From: Brachypterus glaber
Lineage: Eukaryota > Arthropoda > Insecta > Coleoptera > Kateretidae
Assembly (NCBI GenBank): GCA_958510825.1
Contig: OY294047.1
Location: forward strand, 37,669,747 to 37,733,746
Direction of reading: 5' to 3'
DNA: 64,000 nucleotides
Shown here one piece after another: positions 1 to 10,465 of the stretch. The translations under genes and the position numbers were made by a program. Within the stretch, counting starts at the first letter, position 1. The number at the start of each line of letters is the position of its first letter. The notes under the pieces are model-generated. The model made no database searches, was not told the origin of the DNA, and saw only the letters and a list, made by a program, of their open reading frames with translations.

Positions 1-1099
1 TTATCAAATATGTTTTTGTAGGGAATAAAAGATTATTTTAATTTGTGTAAAAGTGTTTGTCCTACTATAAATCTGGACCTAAGTATTGGAAGGTCTACTT
101 CCATTTGTCAATAGCAACGTTTAGAAGTCAACTCTGATATAATATTTTAAAAACGCTGCTATTAACCCAAAAAACCAGCTTGAGAGTCTAGTATATAGCA
201 TCATAAACTTGCTTTCATATAGCAAGAAAAATGGAAGAAATTATTGAGACGTTCAAAATATTTCTTAAAAGTTGAATAAAAAATAGACGCTATATTTGTA
301 CGTCTAAAAGCACTCATAATTATATCGAAATATGTATGCTATTTTATGGTCATTTTAAGGTCTTATTACTATAGGTTCCGTTTATTATTATTTTAGGTGG
401 ATAATATACGCCTTTATTTAATAAAATTTAGGACGACCTAATAATGACCAACTTTATGTCGAAACTATATAGTTTATATTAGTTTAATTGAGAACATTCT
501 ATAAATGAACTATTTTAAGTCCAAAATATACTTCTTATATCGTCTCAATTTAGCTCGCTAATAATGCTTCTATTTTTGGCACTAAATGCAAGCAAATATT
601 TAAAACTAGTATTTATTTTATATCTTTTTTCTTAATAGAGACCTTTAGTATTATTAAAGTCTTTAGAATGGATGAACGCCGCTTTGAAAATTTACGAATT
701 GTACATTCTTCTTTCAAAAAAAAAATGATTATTTGGCTTCTTTGAGAAGTAAAGAAATACAGAACAAAAGTAAAAGTGACCTTACTGAAGGCATTGAAGT
801 TTCAGAAGAATACAGGAGTGGTAGAAGAGATCTGTTGTGGTGAAACCTGAAGTAGTGAAATAGTGAATAATAGTGAAAATGAGAGTTAAAATTATATTGA
901 AAATTTGTGTAGGTAAGAGCAAAAGCGAAAGCAATGGCAGTGAGGAAGAACATGAATGTGGAAATTTAAATTTTCAACAAAAATTATCTTAAGTGTGTTC
1001 TGAACTTCTGAACCACAAACAAATATATTGTACCTATTCTGATCCTCCTGTTTAAAAATAATATATTTTTTTACGTATATTTTTATTTCTATCAAAAAT
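1..1099. other. AT-rich, no gene seen
   Basis: There is no coding region, RNA gene or clear element boundary. Short open frames on the minus strand (729-1095) are low-complexity Phe/Tyr/Ser-rich and read as chance. Scattered AAATAGC-like words at 280-420 resemble the next repeat. Confidence 0.5.
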
Positions 1100-1440
1100 A
1101 AAGATCAAAAATATACTGCTAAACTAGGTAGAAAATAGCATGATATTTTCGAGCTAATTAAGGTCATAAATAGCATTCTATTTTTAACCTTATTTGTATT
1201 AAAAATAGCATGCTATTAGGTCGATATTTTCGATTTATTATATGTTGAAAATAGCATGATATTTTGGTTTCTAAATGGATAAAAAAAATAGGAATAAAAA
1301 TGCAAGCTATATTATTAGGGCTAGTTGTGTGCATTTGGGGACATTTTAAGGATTTTTCTAGACCATAAAAATAGCTCGCATTTAGTGTACTAGTTTCGAG
1401 CTATTTTGGTTTTCTCGGTGACAAATAGAGATTTTAATAA
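1100..1440. repeat. Degenerate palindromic AAAATAGCATGATATTTT repeats
   Basis: The self-complementary word AAAATAGCATGCTATT and close variants recur about six times, separated by 20-70 bp (for example near 1132, 1205 and 1248). They end with AAATAGCTCGC and CGAGCTATTTT forms. This looks like a decayed inverted-repeat element; no coding content. Confidence 0.5.
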
Positions 1441-1731
1441 TCAGGTCCAGTCGCTATAAATTATTTTTTGTCCGTTTTGGCCTTCTTACCCTAGGTCAAG
1501 TTAACCATACTTGATGTAACGCAACTAACGAAGATCCTGAATCTATTCGTATAAAAATTTCGCTAAAAAGTTATAAGGTTTACATAGAGACAGACAGATA
1601 TATTTTTAACACCCACTTTTTTCAGATTTTCTTGACGTTTCATGACGTTCACAAAAATGCAACTTGTTTTTCATTTTTATTTCGATTTCAATAACTGGTG
1701 TTTTTACACGGTAAAAATAAATTACATTAAA

Positions 1732-1905
1732 TTACATAGTCCGTAAATGGTAATATGTTGCCATAGACCGGAATGGTAAAAATTACATAGTCCGTAATGG
1801 TAATATTTTGCATAGACCGGAACGGTAAAAATTACATAGTCCAGAATGGTAATATTTTGCATAGACCGGAACGCTAAAAATTACATAGTCCAGAATGGTT
1901 TGGAC
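1732..1905. repeat. Tandem array of about 50 bp, 3.5 copies
   Basis: The unit begins ATTACATAGTCCGTAATGG and continues with TAATATTTTGCATAGACCGG. Copies differ by a few substitutions and a one-base insertion in the first. Confidence 0.85.
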
Positions 1906-2374
1906 TTTTTGACATAGAGACTTGAAATTTGAAAAAAAAATATTTACTACTTAGAAAATGTTTGTTCCAAATTACAAGTCTCTGTGTCAAAGCTTTTTTG
2001 AAATATCGTAGCGTAAAGTTCATTTGGTTTAATAAACCAAACGATTTACACCCTTAATAGGAGTATAAACTGCTTACATCTTTCTTTAAAGATCTATTGG
2101 TTGATAAAGATCGTAATTTATAATGAATGTAAATTCAGGCCACAAATAAAGCATTTAAATATCGTACATAAATAATATTTACCTTTTTTACACTTTTAAC
2201 ACTTTAACCTAGCACCATGCGTCGCTATCTCTCTAACAATAACAATATTAAACGGTCCGTCCTATGATGCGACGCCTTCTTGGTTATTGTCCAAAGCGCA
2301 CGCGCATCTTAAGATAACATAGCCCGACATTGTGAAATCATGTAAAAATATGTAAATCAATGTAAATATATTTT

Positions 2375-2480
2375 TTTACATTCTTTTACATTGATTTACA
2401 TTCTTTTACATTATTTTACATTCTTTTACATTCTTTTACATTCTTTTACATTCTTTTACATTATTTTACATTCTTTTACA
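2375..2480. repeat. Decamer tandem array TTCTTTTACA
   Basis: About eleven head-to-tail copies of a 10-bp unit, with T-to-A or C-to-G variants at one position. A minisatellite inside the 1706-2582 element. Confidence 0.9.
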
Positions 2481-2582
2481 TAAATTCATGAATTATGCAT
2501 AGTCCAGAATAGTAAATTTACTATTCCGTACTATGTAATTTCATGTATTTTTACATTATTTTACATGCAGTTTTTACAGTGT

Positions 2583-3074
2583 ACCCGTAAAAAAATATTT
2601 TTGCAAAAACTCGGCACCAAAGTCTGACCAACAAAGATGTTCTTTCGGGCTTTAGCATGCAAATAACTATTTCGACCAGCTACAATAATTATAATAGTTA
2701 TAACTGGTGCACATTAAAGATTGAGACAAGAAATAAACTCTGATTAAAACATCTGAAAAGTTTGGTTGATAAATGGAGTTTAATTTAAAGAACATTCAGC
2801 ATTCTCAATCATGTCCACCCCTTTTATATCGCAATTTAAAGTTTGAACACAGCCAGGCCCAGAGTCTGGGTTAATAGTCTTATTGATATTTCTGTTCCTT
2901 CATATCAAAAAATGGGGTCATATTTAATAAAAGGGTGATTTTAAACAAATGAGAGATTCAGTTTAATTAAGATAAGCGAAATGTTTTAATTAGGATTTTA
3001 ACTGCCCATGGTTTTAGCTGCCTAACCAGCGATTTTAAACGGCTACAGCCAGAATAAAATGCAAGGCTTTGTTC
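2583..3074. other. No gene seen
   Basis: AT-rich sequence between two elements with no convincing open frame, RNA or terminal repeat. Confidence 0.4.
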
Positions 3075-3086
3075 TCATCAAAATGT

Positions 3087-3170
3087 TTATAGTCACTTTC
3101 TTGGGTTAAGGGAAAAATAAAATTCTAAATTATTTCAGCTGACCGGTTTCGCATATAAATATATTTATGC
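3087..3170 (-). repeat. Left inverted pseudo-LTR fragment
   Basis: This is the perfect 84-nt reverse complement of 4689-4772. It stops just before the CTGANGA-like box found in the right copy, so the left copy holds only half of the putative ribozyme. Its inner edge adjoins the first RT codons. Confidence 0.85.
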
Positions 3171-3171
3171 A

Positions 3172-4188
3172 TCTAGTGCAGTTTTCAGTAATTTTGTAAT
3201 GATTGACCTTTTAAAGAAATTTGTAGATTTGTCAGAGCTGGAATTTGTTCTACCATTTATGCATTTATATGTGGATGACGTGTTTAGTTGCATACCTGTG
3301 GATAAAGTCCAGTTCTGTCTAAACCTACTTAACTCATTTAATGATAATATTAAATTTACCCATGAATTGGAGAAAAACAAACGGTTACCCTATTTAGAAG
3401 TGGAGATTATTAGAACTGCGGACGGTAGTCTACTTACAGACTATTATACTAAACCCTCTAATACTCAAAGAATGTTAAATTATTATTCAAATCATCCTTT
3501 AAATCAAAAAATTTCCATGATTAAACAAATGAAAAAGCGCATTATTAAGTTATCATCACCAGAATTTAAAGAAAGGAATCTCAGAAATTATAGAGACCAA
3601 CTTGTAATTAACTCATACCCTATTAGTTTAATTAACACAGTAGTATTTAACAATAATAATATAAATAACCAGTTAACAAATAACCCTGTAATAACTGGTG
3701 ATATTACAAATGTTAGGTATTTCAAAATCCCATACATAAAAAATCTTGCTCCTATGTTTAAACACTGTCTAGGTAGCGATATCTGCAAACTAGCTTTTTA
3801 TAATCTTCACACAATAGATAAGTTTTTTAGTAGTGTTAAGGACAAAATTACTGTTGGCAACCAACGTAATTCGGTGTACCAAATTGCTTGTGGGTGCCAA
3901 AAGACATATATTGGGGAAACTTCTCAAAAATTCTCCGAGCGCATTCACCAGCATGAACTTGATATTGCTAGATTACGGAAAAAATCAGGTTTGTCAACAC
4001 ATGCAATAGAGACCGGTCATACTGTACAGTTTGATTCTGCTAAAATATTGGACTTTGAAGCTCATGAAGATAAACGCAAATTTTTAGAAATGAGTCATAT
4101 ACTTTGCACACCTAATAACATTAATTTACAGAGAGACTACAATAGGTTTAAACAGATTTATAAAAATTTGATACAAACTCACAACTAA
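3172..4188 (+). CDS. Penelope-like RT palm remnant plus complete GIY-YIG endonuclease
   Basis: The frame is open from the truncation point (about 3172); the first ATG is at 3199 and gives 329 residues. Counting from that Met, YVDD (24-27) is the RT catalytic palm motif; the RT fingers and first Asp motif are missing, so no active RT can be made. The middle is the RT thumb and linker. The C-terminal GIY-YIG domain is whole: VYQ (226-228), YIG (237-239), Arg248, and Glu297 in KFLE. Cys231/Cys233 with His268/His274 may be the zinc-binding set described for Penelope endonucleases. This domain nicks target DNA during retrotransposition. It has no stop or frameshift, so the insertion is fairly young or selected. 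No host promoter is evident. Confidence 0.85.
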   Translation, partial: SSAVFSNFVMIDLLKKFVDLSELEFVLPFMHLYVDDVFSCIPVDKVQFCLNLLNSFNDNIKFTHELEKNKRLPYLEVEIIRTADGSLLTDYYTKPSNTQRMLNYYSNHPLNQKISMIKQMKKRIIKLSSPEFKERNLRNYRDQLVINSYPISLINTVVFNNNNINNQLTNNPVITGDITNVRYFKIPYIKNLAPMFKHCLGSDICKLAFYNLHTIDKFFSSVKDKITVGNQRNSVYQIACGCQKTYIGETSQKFSERIHQHELDIARLRKKSGLSTHAIETGHTVQFDSAKILDFEAHEDKRKFLEMSHILCTPNNINLQRDYNRFKQIYKNLIQTHN

Positions 4189-4674
4189 TTTTAGCAGTTT
4201 CAAGTGGTATTATTTACATTTATTCACTCGCTCGAGTATATTTATAGTAATTCCAAAGTTTTATGTTGTTTTGTAAATTTATTTATTGAAATGTTGTTAT
4301 TTGTCCGGCATGGAATTTTTGCCGTAACCTTAATAATGGTTTTTGTGTTTTACCGTAACCTTAGATATAGCTTTTTAAACAAAATGTATGGTTCTGTATT
4401 GTGTGTAATTAATTGATCATAATACTCTTTAAATTAGTTTTTATTAACAATGACGTAAATTATTTAGTTTGTAAATTACATGTATCAGCGGTAAGAGTTT
4501 TTAACTTGTTTGTTTACCTAAATTTTATTGGTTAACCTTAAGTTTTCCAAATACTTTGTGTCTAACTAGACAGCGGTTGTAGAAATAAATAAATTGACCG
4601 GACACTATTTAATTGTCATTTCTGGTTTTGTTTGCTATTGTAATGTTTGTATTAACTATATATTTTTTCTTTGT

Positions 4675-4725
4675 AGAGCTCTGAAGAAGCATAAATATAT
4701 TTATATGCGAAACCGGTCAGCTGAA
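4675..4725 (+). ncRNA. Hammerhead-ribozyme-like motif in Penelope pseudo-LTR
   Basis: In order: AGCT (4677-4680), CTGAAGA (4681-4687), a lone A, stem GCATA/TATGC (4689-4693 with 4704-4708), GAAA (4709-4712), CCGGTC (4713-4718), then AGCT (4719-4722). This fits the hammerhead core CUGANGA...GAAA...UH, with AGCT/AGCT as stem I and predicted cleavage after C4718. Stem III is only A-T plus C-G; the palindrome ACCGGT would allow a dimeric stem III. Hammerhead motifs with minimal stem III are known from Penelope-like elements. The extra A before stem II departs from the textbook core. Activity is inferred. Confidence 0.6.
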
Positions 4726-4818
4726 ATAATTTAGAATTTTATTTTTCCCTTAACCCAAGAAAGTGACTATAATCTAATATTTTGGGAAAAGAAGCCTTTA
4801 AACAAATCATCAAAATGT

Positions 4819-5111
4819 GTTTATTTAAAGTTTACTTGTTAATTTAAGTCCAAATTAAAAAAAAAAAACATACATGGTTTAAAATCATATGAAAAGATAA
4901 TGTACCTTGAGATGAAAATAGTAAATTGTCACATAACGATAGAATCTTCTGTTAAAATAATTATGACAACCACGCATGGTAAAGTTTCTTTTCGGGTTCA
5001 AAGAGCGTAATTGCTCTTCTAAATGTTGGTAAGCAAAACACGGCAAAATATTTATATTTGAATCTAAAATATAATATAAATGGGTGACTGTGGTAAAATA
5101 ACGTTATTGCT
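4819..5111. other. No gene seen
   Basis: About 290 bp of unremarkable AT-rich sequence between the Penelope element and the TTAA-flanked element. Confidence 0.4.
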
Positions 5112-6469
5112 TTAAGGGATCATTCTGGTTTATAATTTTCAAAAAATCGATTTTTTGTTTTTTACATTTTTCGAAAGTATATGTAGACTTTTTCATAATT
5201 TTTCATTAAAAAAAACTTTAAACGCGTTTTTCTCAAAAGTATACAGCCTGTTCCAGAACTCGCGTACCGAATTTTAAGAGGTGATTCTACATCCAAAAAT
5301 ATGAAAAAAAGTTTCTATAAAGGTTGGTCCGGAAATGAGCCCTAAGGGAGCTACGGCCCTTCGAAGATGACGTATTGAATGGGGAACAAAAAAAAGCACC
5401 AATAAAATTTTAATGCTGCAGGGTGATTCTTCATTTAAAACTGAGCAAAAAAGTATTATACACCAAAACACCTAAATTTAATATTAAAGGAGTAATAGCC
5501 TTTTAAAAAGTAACGTTTTTGGTGGCACAAAATGTTACTTCCTCTTAATTGCATTTTTTTTGATAACGGTTGCTCCTACAGTGTTACACTATATGATATT
5601 TTATATGTATTTTTACTCTAGAAATCTATATTTTTTACAACAAATCCAAAAAACATACACATAGAAAAGTTTGGGGCAAAAATGTTTTAAGCCTCATATA
5701 TTTTGTCCGTCTGGGCACGCCTCTGGATAAATTAAAAAAATAAATTAACATAAACTTATTGCCCTTATTAATACTAGTATACATGCAAAAGCTCGCCGCT
5801 CTAGCTTAAACGGTACCCGAGTTATTAATTAAAAACCTTATTTTTATTACAATTTTAAAGGGCCCTAGATCCCTTAGGGCTCATTTCCGGACCAGCCTTT
5901 ATAGGAACTTTTTTTATATTTTTGGATCTAGAATCACCTCTTAAATTTTGGCATGCCAGTTATGGATCACCCTGTATGTAGACTTCTTCATAATTTTTCA
6001 TTAAAAAAAAACGCGTTTTTCTCAAAACAACGTTGTTTCGGTCGGCGGCGGTGATTTCTCCGGAACCACTCGACTACATATTCTACACATAAATAGCTTC
6101 AGCGCATTTTATAAACGTATTAAAATTGTATTTTTTTTTAATCTCCTCCATTTGATTTTTTATCAATAAATATTAATATCCATAGAATACTCGAGAGCCA
6201 CAGTCATAACGAATCTAAATATTTTTGATTTTTTCGTTCAAGATGAGCCATTATCAAGATATCAACTCCGCCAGCTACATATCCACTTTTCGAGGGGTTG
6301 CGTTTGCCTGTTATTTTTGTGTATAAAAAGTGTTAAAAAAAATGTTTTATGTATTTCGAGAGTGTACTTATTAAGCTCAACAAATTTTATATCAATATAT
6401 ATAATACATTCTAAAAAAATTACAAAAATAACCCTTTTTTGGAGCATCTAAACCAGAATGATCCCTTAA
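5112..6469. mobile_element. TTAA-flanked TIR element (Kolobok-like by signature) with nested foldback
   Basis: TTAA occurs at both ends (5112-5115 and 6466-6469), directly adjoining perfect 17-bp TIRs GGGATCATTCTGGTTTA. Kolobok elements use TTAA targets and purine-starting TIRs, whereas piggyBac TIRs start with CCC, so Kolobok-like is the better guess; no transposase is present to confirm it. The interior is AT-rich and is interrupted by an inverted-repeat element at 5241-5976. Confidence 0.6.
5241..5976. mobile_element. Nested foldback of the GGTGATTCTACAT family
   Basis: The arms (about 5241-5362 and 5862-5976) are inverted copies carrying the words GAGGTGATTCTA, AAAAAAAGTTCCTATAAAGG and GAAATGAGCCCTAAGGGA. 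The outer ends resemble CAGGGTGATCC. The same family recurs at 20518-20700, 24995-25520, 49270-51712, 62906-63060, 63268-63430 and 63745-64000. Direct repeats of 53-59 bp flank it (5180-5238 and 5975-6027). Confidence 0.65.
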
Positions 6470-7917
6470 GAGTATTTTTTCTCACCCTTTCGTCGTAGAT
6501 TTCTTCCCTTGTGTCATATTTTAAAAAGCATCTGGCTTTAAGATACCTTATACATGTTAGTATTGCTAGGATTTCCGCGGAAATCCCGGATCCGGGGACA
6601 TCAATATTTTCTTTCGCTCACCCTAATAGGACATTTTTACGTATTTTTTTTTAGTTCATCTGCTCACCCTAAGTAAATAGGACATTGCTACGTATTTTTT
6701 TTTTAGTTCATGTTTTTGAGTAAAAACTACAATGCCTGGTCACCCTAGTATTGCTGCATTTTTTTCCCTTATGTGTAAAACAAGAATAGCACTGTGCTGT
6801 GTCAAATTAACAATGTTACTTGATTAATTGCTGACATTAAATATTCTAAAAATTTAATTGTACTTTTAATAAGTATTGTATGTAACTTTGAGATAAATTT
6901 CGCCCGCGGAGCTAGAACTTTCTTGCATTTATATGAAATTTATAAATTAAACCACTATTTTAAAATTTTAGACCATAACAATTGTAAAAAAATTGCCTGC
7001 GGCACTATGGCTTTCTTTAGTTTTATTTCAAATTTATATTTTTAAGAGTTTTACAACATTAGATTAAAAAAAAATCAGAAATTAACATATAGAGTAAAAA
7101 ATATCGCCTCCGGCGCTAACTTAGTTAGTCAAGGACTGACGGTCATTTTTTTAGTCACTTTATTTTCTATATAATTATTCTTTTATATATTATATTAAAA
7201 AAAATATATTATTTTTTCTCCTACGGCATAAAATTTTCTATGTTTTTTCTAATTTAAGAAAATATCTGTATAATTTCGACTAATTGGCTAAAATTTATCT
7301 CTTTAGATCTGATTGGTATAAGTTTCATCTGTGATCACCGGGGTGGTTCTTAAAAACAGATTTTTAGGGACATCCAATAAACGGTCTAAAATTGATGTGT
7401 GCCAAATTCCAGGTCGATAGCTTAAAGTTAACACTTCTAAAGTATAAACTACCTTTTTCAAAGGTCCCAAAAATGTGTATAAATAAATAAAATAAATAAA
7501 AATAAATACTAATTTATCATTTTATTATTTTTTATATATTTTTTTTCAAATTTATATTTTTTAAGGATCGCGGTAAAGAATATTTATGAGCACTTTAAAA
7601 TTGTTTTCTAATTTCTTAAATTTTAATATTATATGAAAATTATTTTCCAAGCCCCGTTCTTTATTGAAAGTTTAATTTGAAAACATCCGTGTAGATAATG
7701 ATGATTTTTTGTGAAAAACATGTAACAGCCGCGCCCTTTCATAACGCCAAATTGAAATTTCTACCCTTATTTGCCTCATAATATGTCCATTATCAAATTA
7801 ATAACATGCCAAAGTATGGCGAATACGTTATTCTTATCGGAACTAATAATATCTGATGGTTTTATTTTCTAACTGTAAACACGGTTAGGTTATTATAACA
7901 GCAAGGTACAGAACTTT
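6470..7917. other. No gene seen; short tandem duplication
   Basis: AT-rich. A 50-60 bp near-duplicate at about 6612-6712 contains GCTCACCCTAA and TAGGACAT twice, each followed by a T-run and AGTTCATG or AGTTCATC. A perfect palindrome GGATTTCCGCGGAAATCC lies near 6568. No coding capacity. Confidence 0.45.
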
Positions 7918-8190
7918 AAGGGGTCTTTCCGCCTTCAAATATTTTGTTTTTAAACATTTTTTTCTATATAGAAAGAAAAAAGATATAATTGTGAAATGTT
8001 CTAGGTATGTTTATTTATATTTAAAAATACAAAAAAATATTGATTTTTTGCCAAAAATTTTTATTGAAAAAAAAAACATCAAAAAACGGTGGTCGCCATG
8101 ATTCCGGCCATTTGAATCTACAAAAAAAAAAAGAACTGGATATTATTCAGTATTGAAGTCGCCATACACTGATAATAAAGATATGGATGG

Positions 8191-8346
8191 ATATGGCCAA
8201 TTAAATTATTTGATTAAGGGTAATAAATTTTATTTGAGTCAAATAAATATTTTAATTTCAAAATCATTTATTAATGGGAACAAAATATTTTATTTGAGAG
8301 AAATAAAGTTTATTAGTCACAACCAAATAATTCAATTGGCCATATA
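8191..8346. repeat. Inner palindrome 1 of the foldback nest
   Basis: TATGGCCAATTAAATTATTT at the left pairs with the inverse at the right. The interior repeats AAATAAA and ATTTTATTTGAG words. Confidence 0.7.
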
Positions 8347-8386
8347 CAACCAAATATTTTGTAAAAACACAAACTTTTATATCAGC

Positions 8387-8519
8387 CCTATCTAGAAGAA
8401 AAATTTTGTCCAAAAAATAACAAAATGGCAGACGTTTTTCTTGAAAATTATTTAAAATTTTTTGAAAAACGTCCGCCATTTTATTATTTTTTGGCCAAAA
8501 AATGTTCTTCTAGATAGGC
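8387..8519. repeat. Inner palindrome 2 of the foldback nest
   Basis: CTATCTAGAAGAA at the left and TTCTTCTAGATAG at the right, with interior arms ACAAAATGGCAGACGTTTTT and AAAAACGTCCGCCATTTTAT. A near-perfect hairpin with a short loop. Confidence 0.75.
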
Positions 8520-8964
8520 TATAACGACTTCAACATTGAATAATATCCCGTTTTTTTTTTTAGTCTTTCCAAACTGCCGACCATCGCTTTTTGATGTTTT
8601 TTTTTTCAAAAAACAAATTATAGAAAAAATTGCACTTTAAAAATCTATTTTTTTTATTCTTTAAATATAAATAAACATACCTACAAAATTTCACAATGAT
8701 ATCTTTTTTCTTTTTATATACAAAAAAAAATGTTTAAAAACATTTTTATTTAAATTTATTTATTTATTTATTTATTTGAAGGTTGAAAGACCCCTTGTGC
8801 ACAATAATTGTAGAGAAGGAAGAGATATGAAGACTTAAAGATGTAGGTAGAGAATATTTTTGGTCTCGAGCTTTTAATAACGAAAAATATAGGTACTCAA
8901 AAAATTACTATATGGGACCATAATAAAATTATAGAAAATTTCACTACCTCTTGTGATATTAGAT

Positions 8965-9242
8965 GGGAGGATTGGTGTAGTGGACTACCGCGTCGTACTT
9001 GACGAGTTTACTACACAAATAGCGTGAGTTCGATTCTCACCGGCGCCGATTTGCCTTTTTTAGTTAATTAACAATTTAAATTTGGCGTGAAGCGGACACT
9101 CCCTATAAATTGGTTCGAAAGTCAATTCAAGCCGGTGGTTCCCTCTACTACTAGTCCACACAAGTCCTGGACCGAGGGGATGCTTAATTAAGTAGAATAG
9201 TACGAGGGTAAACAAAAATGTATGTATGTATGTATGTATGTA
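8965..9242 (+). mobile_element. tRNA-derived SINE with (TATG)n tail
   Basis: The tRNA-like head (8965-9048) has an A-box-like TTGGTGTAGTGG with a pairing GGT/ACC D-stem. Its T-arm is perfect: GTGAG, loop TTCGATT, CTCAC, with a B-box. The 5' acceptor strand does not pair with the 3' strand CGGCGCC, so it is not a functional tRNA. A unique body of about 165 bp follows and ends in six TATG units (about 9218-9242). RNA polymerase III would transcribe it from the internal boxes. No clear target duplication was found. Confidence 0.75.
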
Positions 9243-9505
9243 CTGTCGATAAAATCATTTTATCTAATATACCTACCACGTGCTTTGAAAATTTGCTATT
9301 AATAATTCAACACCTGCATTTTTAAACAATTGAAAAGTTTTATCAATAAAATTCACAAAAATTAATATTCATAGGATAATTAAAATACGTAATTTTTAGA
9401 AAAAAAAAGTGCAATGAATGTTAAATTAATATTTTATTATAATATTAACATAATAAACGCGAATATATTTTATGCTTCGCATTTCATAGTTTACTCCAGT
9501 GGATG

Positions 9506-9538
<33 letters not shown>

Positions 9539-10143
9539 GTAATAATAATAAGTCACTGACGGCCACGTCGGCATTTGACGCCCCGTAATCCGTCAGAAAT
9601 ACTTACCGGGATTATCCTGTTAAAAAAATAATAATAATAATATCGCCATACAAGATCAGGTTAGATATTCTTCTAGCACTACGTGCTACGAACAGTATAA
9701 AAATGAATATAAACTATTCAAAGTAGTACGTTGGAAAAAATTAAATTAATCATTATGTCAAGAAAGAAAAAACGCACCATGGAGTAAAGAATAGAAAATA
9801 ACGAAACGAATTGTATAAACGCTACGTAATTTGCAATTTTAAGTTTCACAAAGAACCGAAAAACAATATTCGGTCAAGCGTGAAAAATACACCCATTGCA
9901 CCGATTTTTTAAGGGAGGGTTTATAGAAGAAATGGACCAGGGGACTTCATAAAGGAAAAAGAGCTAAACTGGATTGAATATTAATAATCTTGAATCAAAG
10001 CTATGCTAGTTTCCCCATTCCACAACTCTAGTTATACTTCTTTTCAAGAAAATCTTATTCTTGTACGCTAAGAAAAGTTATATTTTGTTCAAGACTTAAC
10101 TAGTATTAAAATCAAGAATATAACTATACTTTACTTTACTTAT
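9243..10143. other. No gene; (AAT)n microsatellite at 9505-9551
   Basis: Intergenic AT-rich sequence. The AAT array has about 15 units with one interruption. Nothing else is recognisable. Confidence 0.6.
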
Positions 10144-10195
10144 ATGTAGATTAGCAAATTATTGCATTTTAATGCAATAATTTGCTAATCTACAT
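10144..10195. repeat. Perfect 25-bp-arm palindrome
   Basis: ATGTAGATTAGCAAATTATT begins the left arm (10144-10168). The right arm (10171-10195) is its exact inverse with a 2-nt loop. Weaker complementarity continues outward, so it may be the core of a young foldback. Confidence 0.9.
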
Positions 10196-10371
10196 ACTTA
10201 AAAGTATAAAAATTCTTCACGTGCACAAAAATAACGAAAAAATCGATCCCCCTAGACATACACCCCAATATAAATCCATTTCTAACAACTTGAGGACACC
10301 GAGGTGCCCAAGATGATTGGAGGAACTAGTTCCTCTAGGTTTAAGCCTCCAGATTTATTTATATCGACATA

Positions 10372-10465
10372 AAACGTCATAAAACGCAAAAATACGCAAA
10401 ATTTTTTTTTCACGAATACAAGGCTTTCCTAAATTTTGAAAATTATCAAAATGGAAAAGCAAAAA
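10372..10465 (-). mobile_element. Fragment of the (GTCY)-bearing TIR family
   Basis: It contains CGACATAAAACGTCATAAAA, AAGGCTTTCC and AAAATGGAAAAGC, matching one end of the family seen complete at 19051-19498, 42153-42986 and 53937-54640. The GTCY tract itself is missing here. Confidence 0.6.

Larger units (their letters stand above)
1706..2582. mobile_element. TIR-bounded element built from TTACAT-type tandem repeats
   Basis: The ends are ACACGGTAAAAA (1706-1717) and the reverse complement of ACACTGTAAAAA (2571-2582). The interior has a 50-bp tandem array at the left and a decamer array at the right. Inverted copies of ATTACATAGTCC-type words occur near both ends. No transposase. Related ends occur at 27790-28196 and 46200-46345. 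Confidence 0.55.
3087..4806 (+). mobile_element. 5'-truncated Penelope-like retroelement with inverted pseudo-LTRs
   Basis: The element carries the 3' part of a reverse transcriptase/GIY-YIG endonuclease frame. An 84-bp perfect inverted repeat flanks it (3087-3170 and 4689-4772). A 12-bp direct repeat TCATCAAAATGT sits immediately outside (3075-3086 and 4807-4818) and is a good candidate target-site duplication. Penelope-like elements are known for 5' truncation and for pseudo-LTRs in inverted orientation, which is the arrangement seen. The right side has about 34 bp beyond the inverted repeat before the duplication; the left side begins at it. The coding part starts at the inner edge of the left repeat, so truncation and inversion happened in one insertion event. 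Confidence 0.85.
7918..8796. mobile_element. Large foldback element with two further palindromes inside
   Basis: The ends are AAGGGGTCTTTC and its inverse. Arms of about 240 bp pair imperfectly (7918-8165 with 8528-8796). The centre is asymmetric and holds two independent palindromes, at 8191-8346 and 8387-8519, so this is probably a nest of foldback elements. No protein. Confidence 0.7.

Noticed and set aside
2375..2480. Regular array that might suggest CRISPR
   Set aside because: The units are contiguous 10-mers with no spacers; a minisatellite in a eukaryotic genome.
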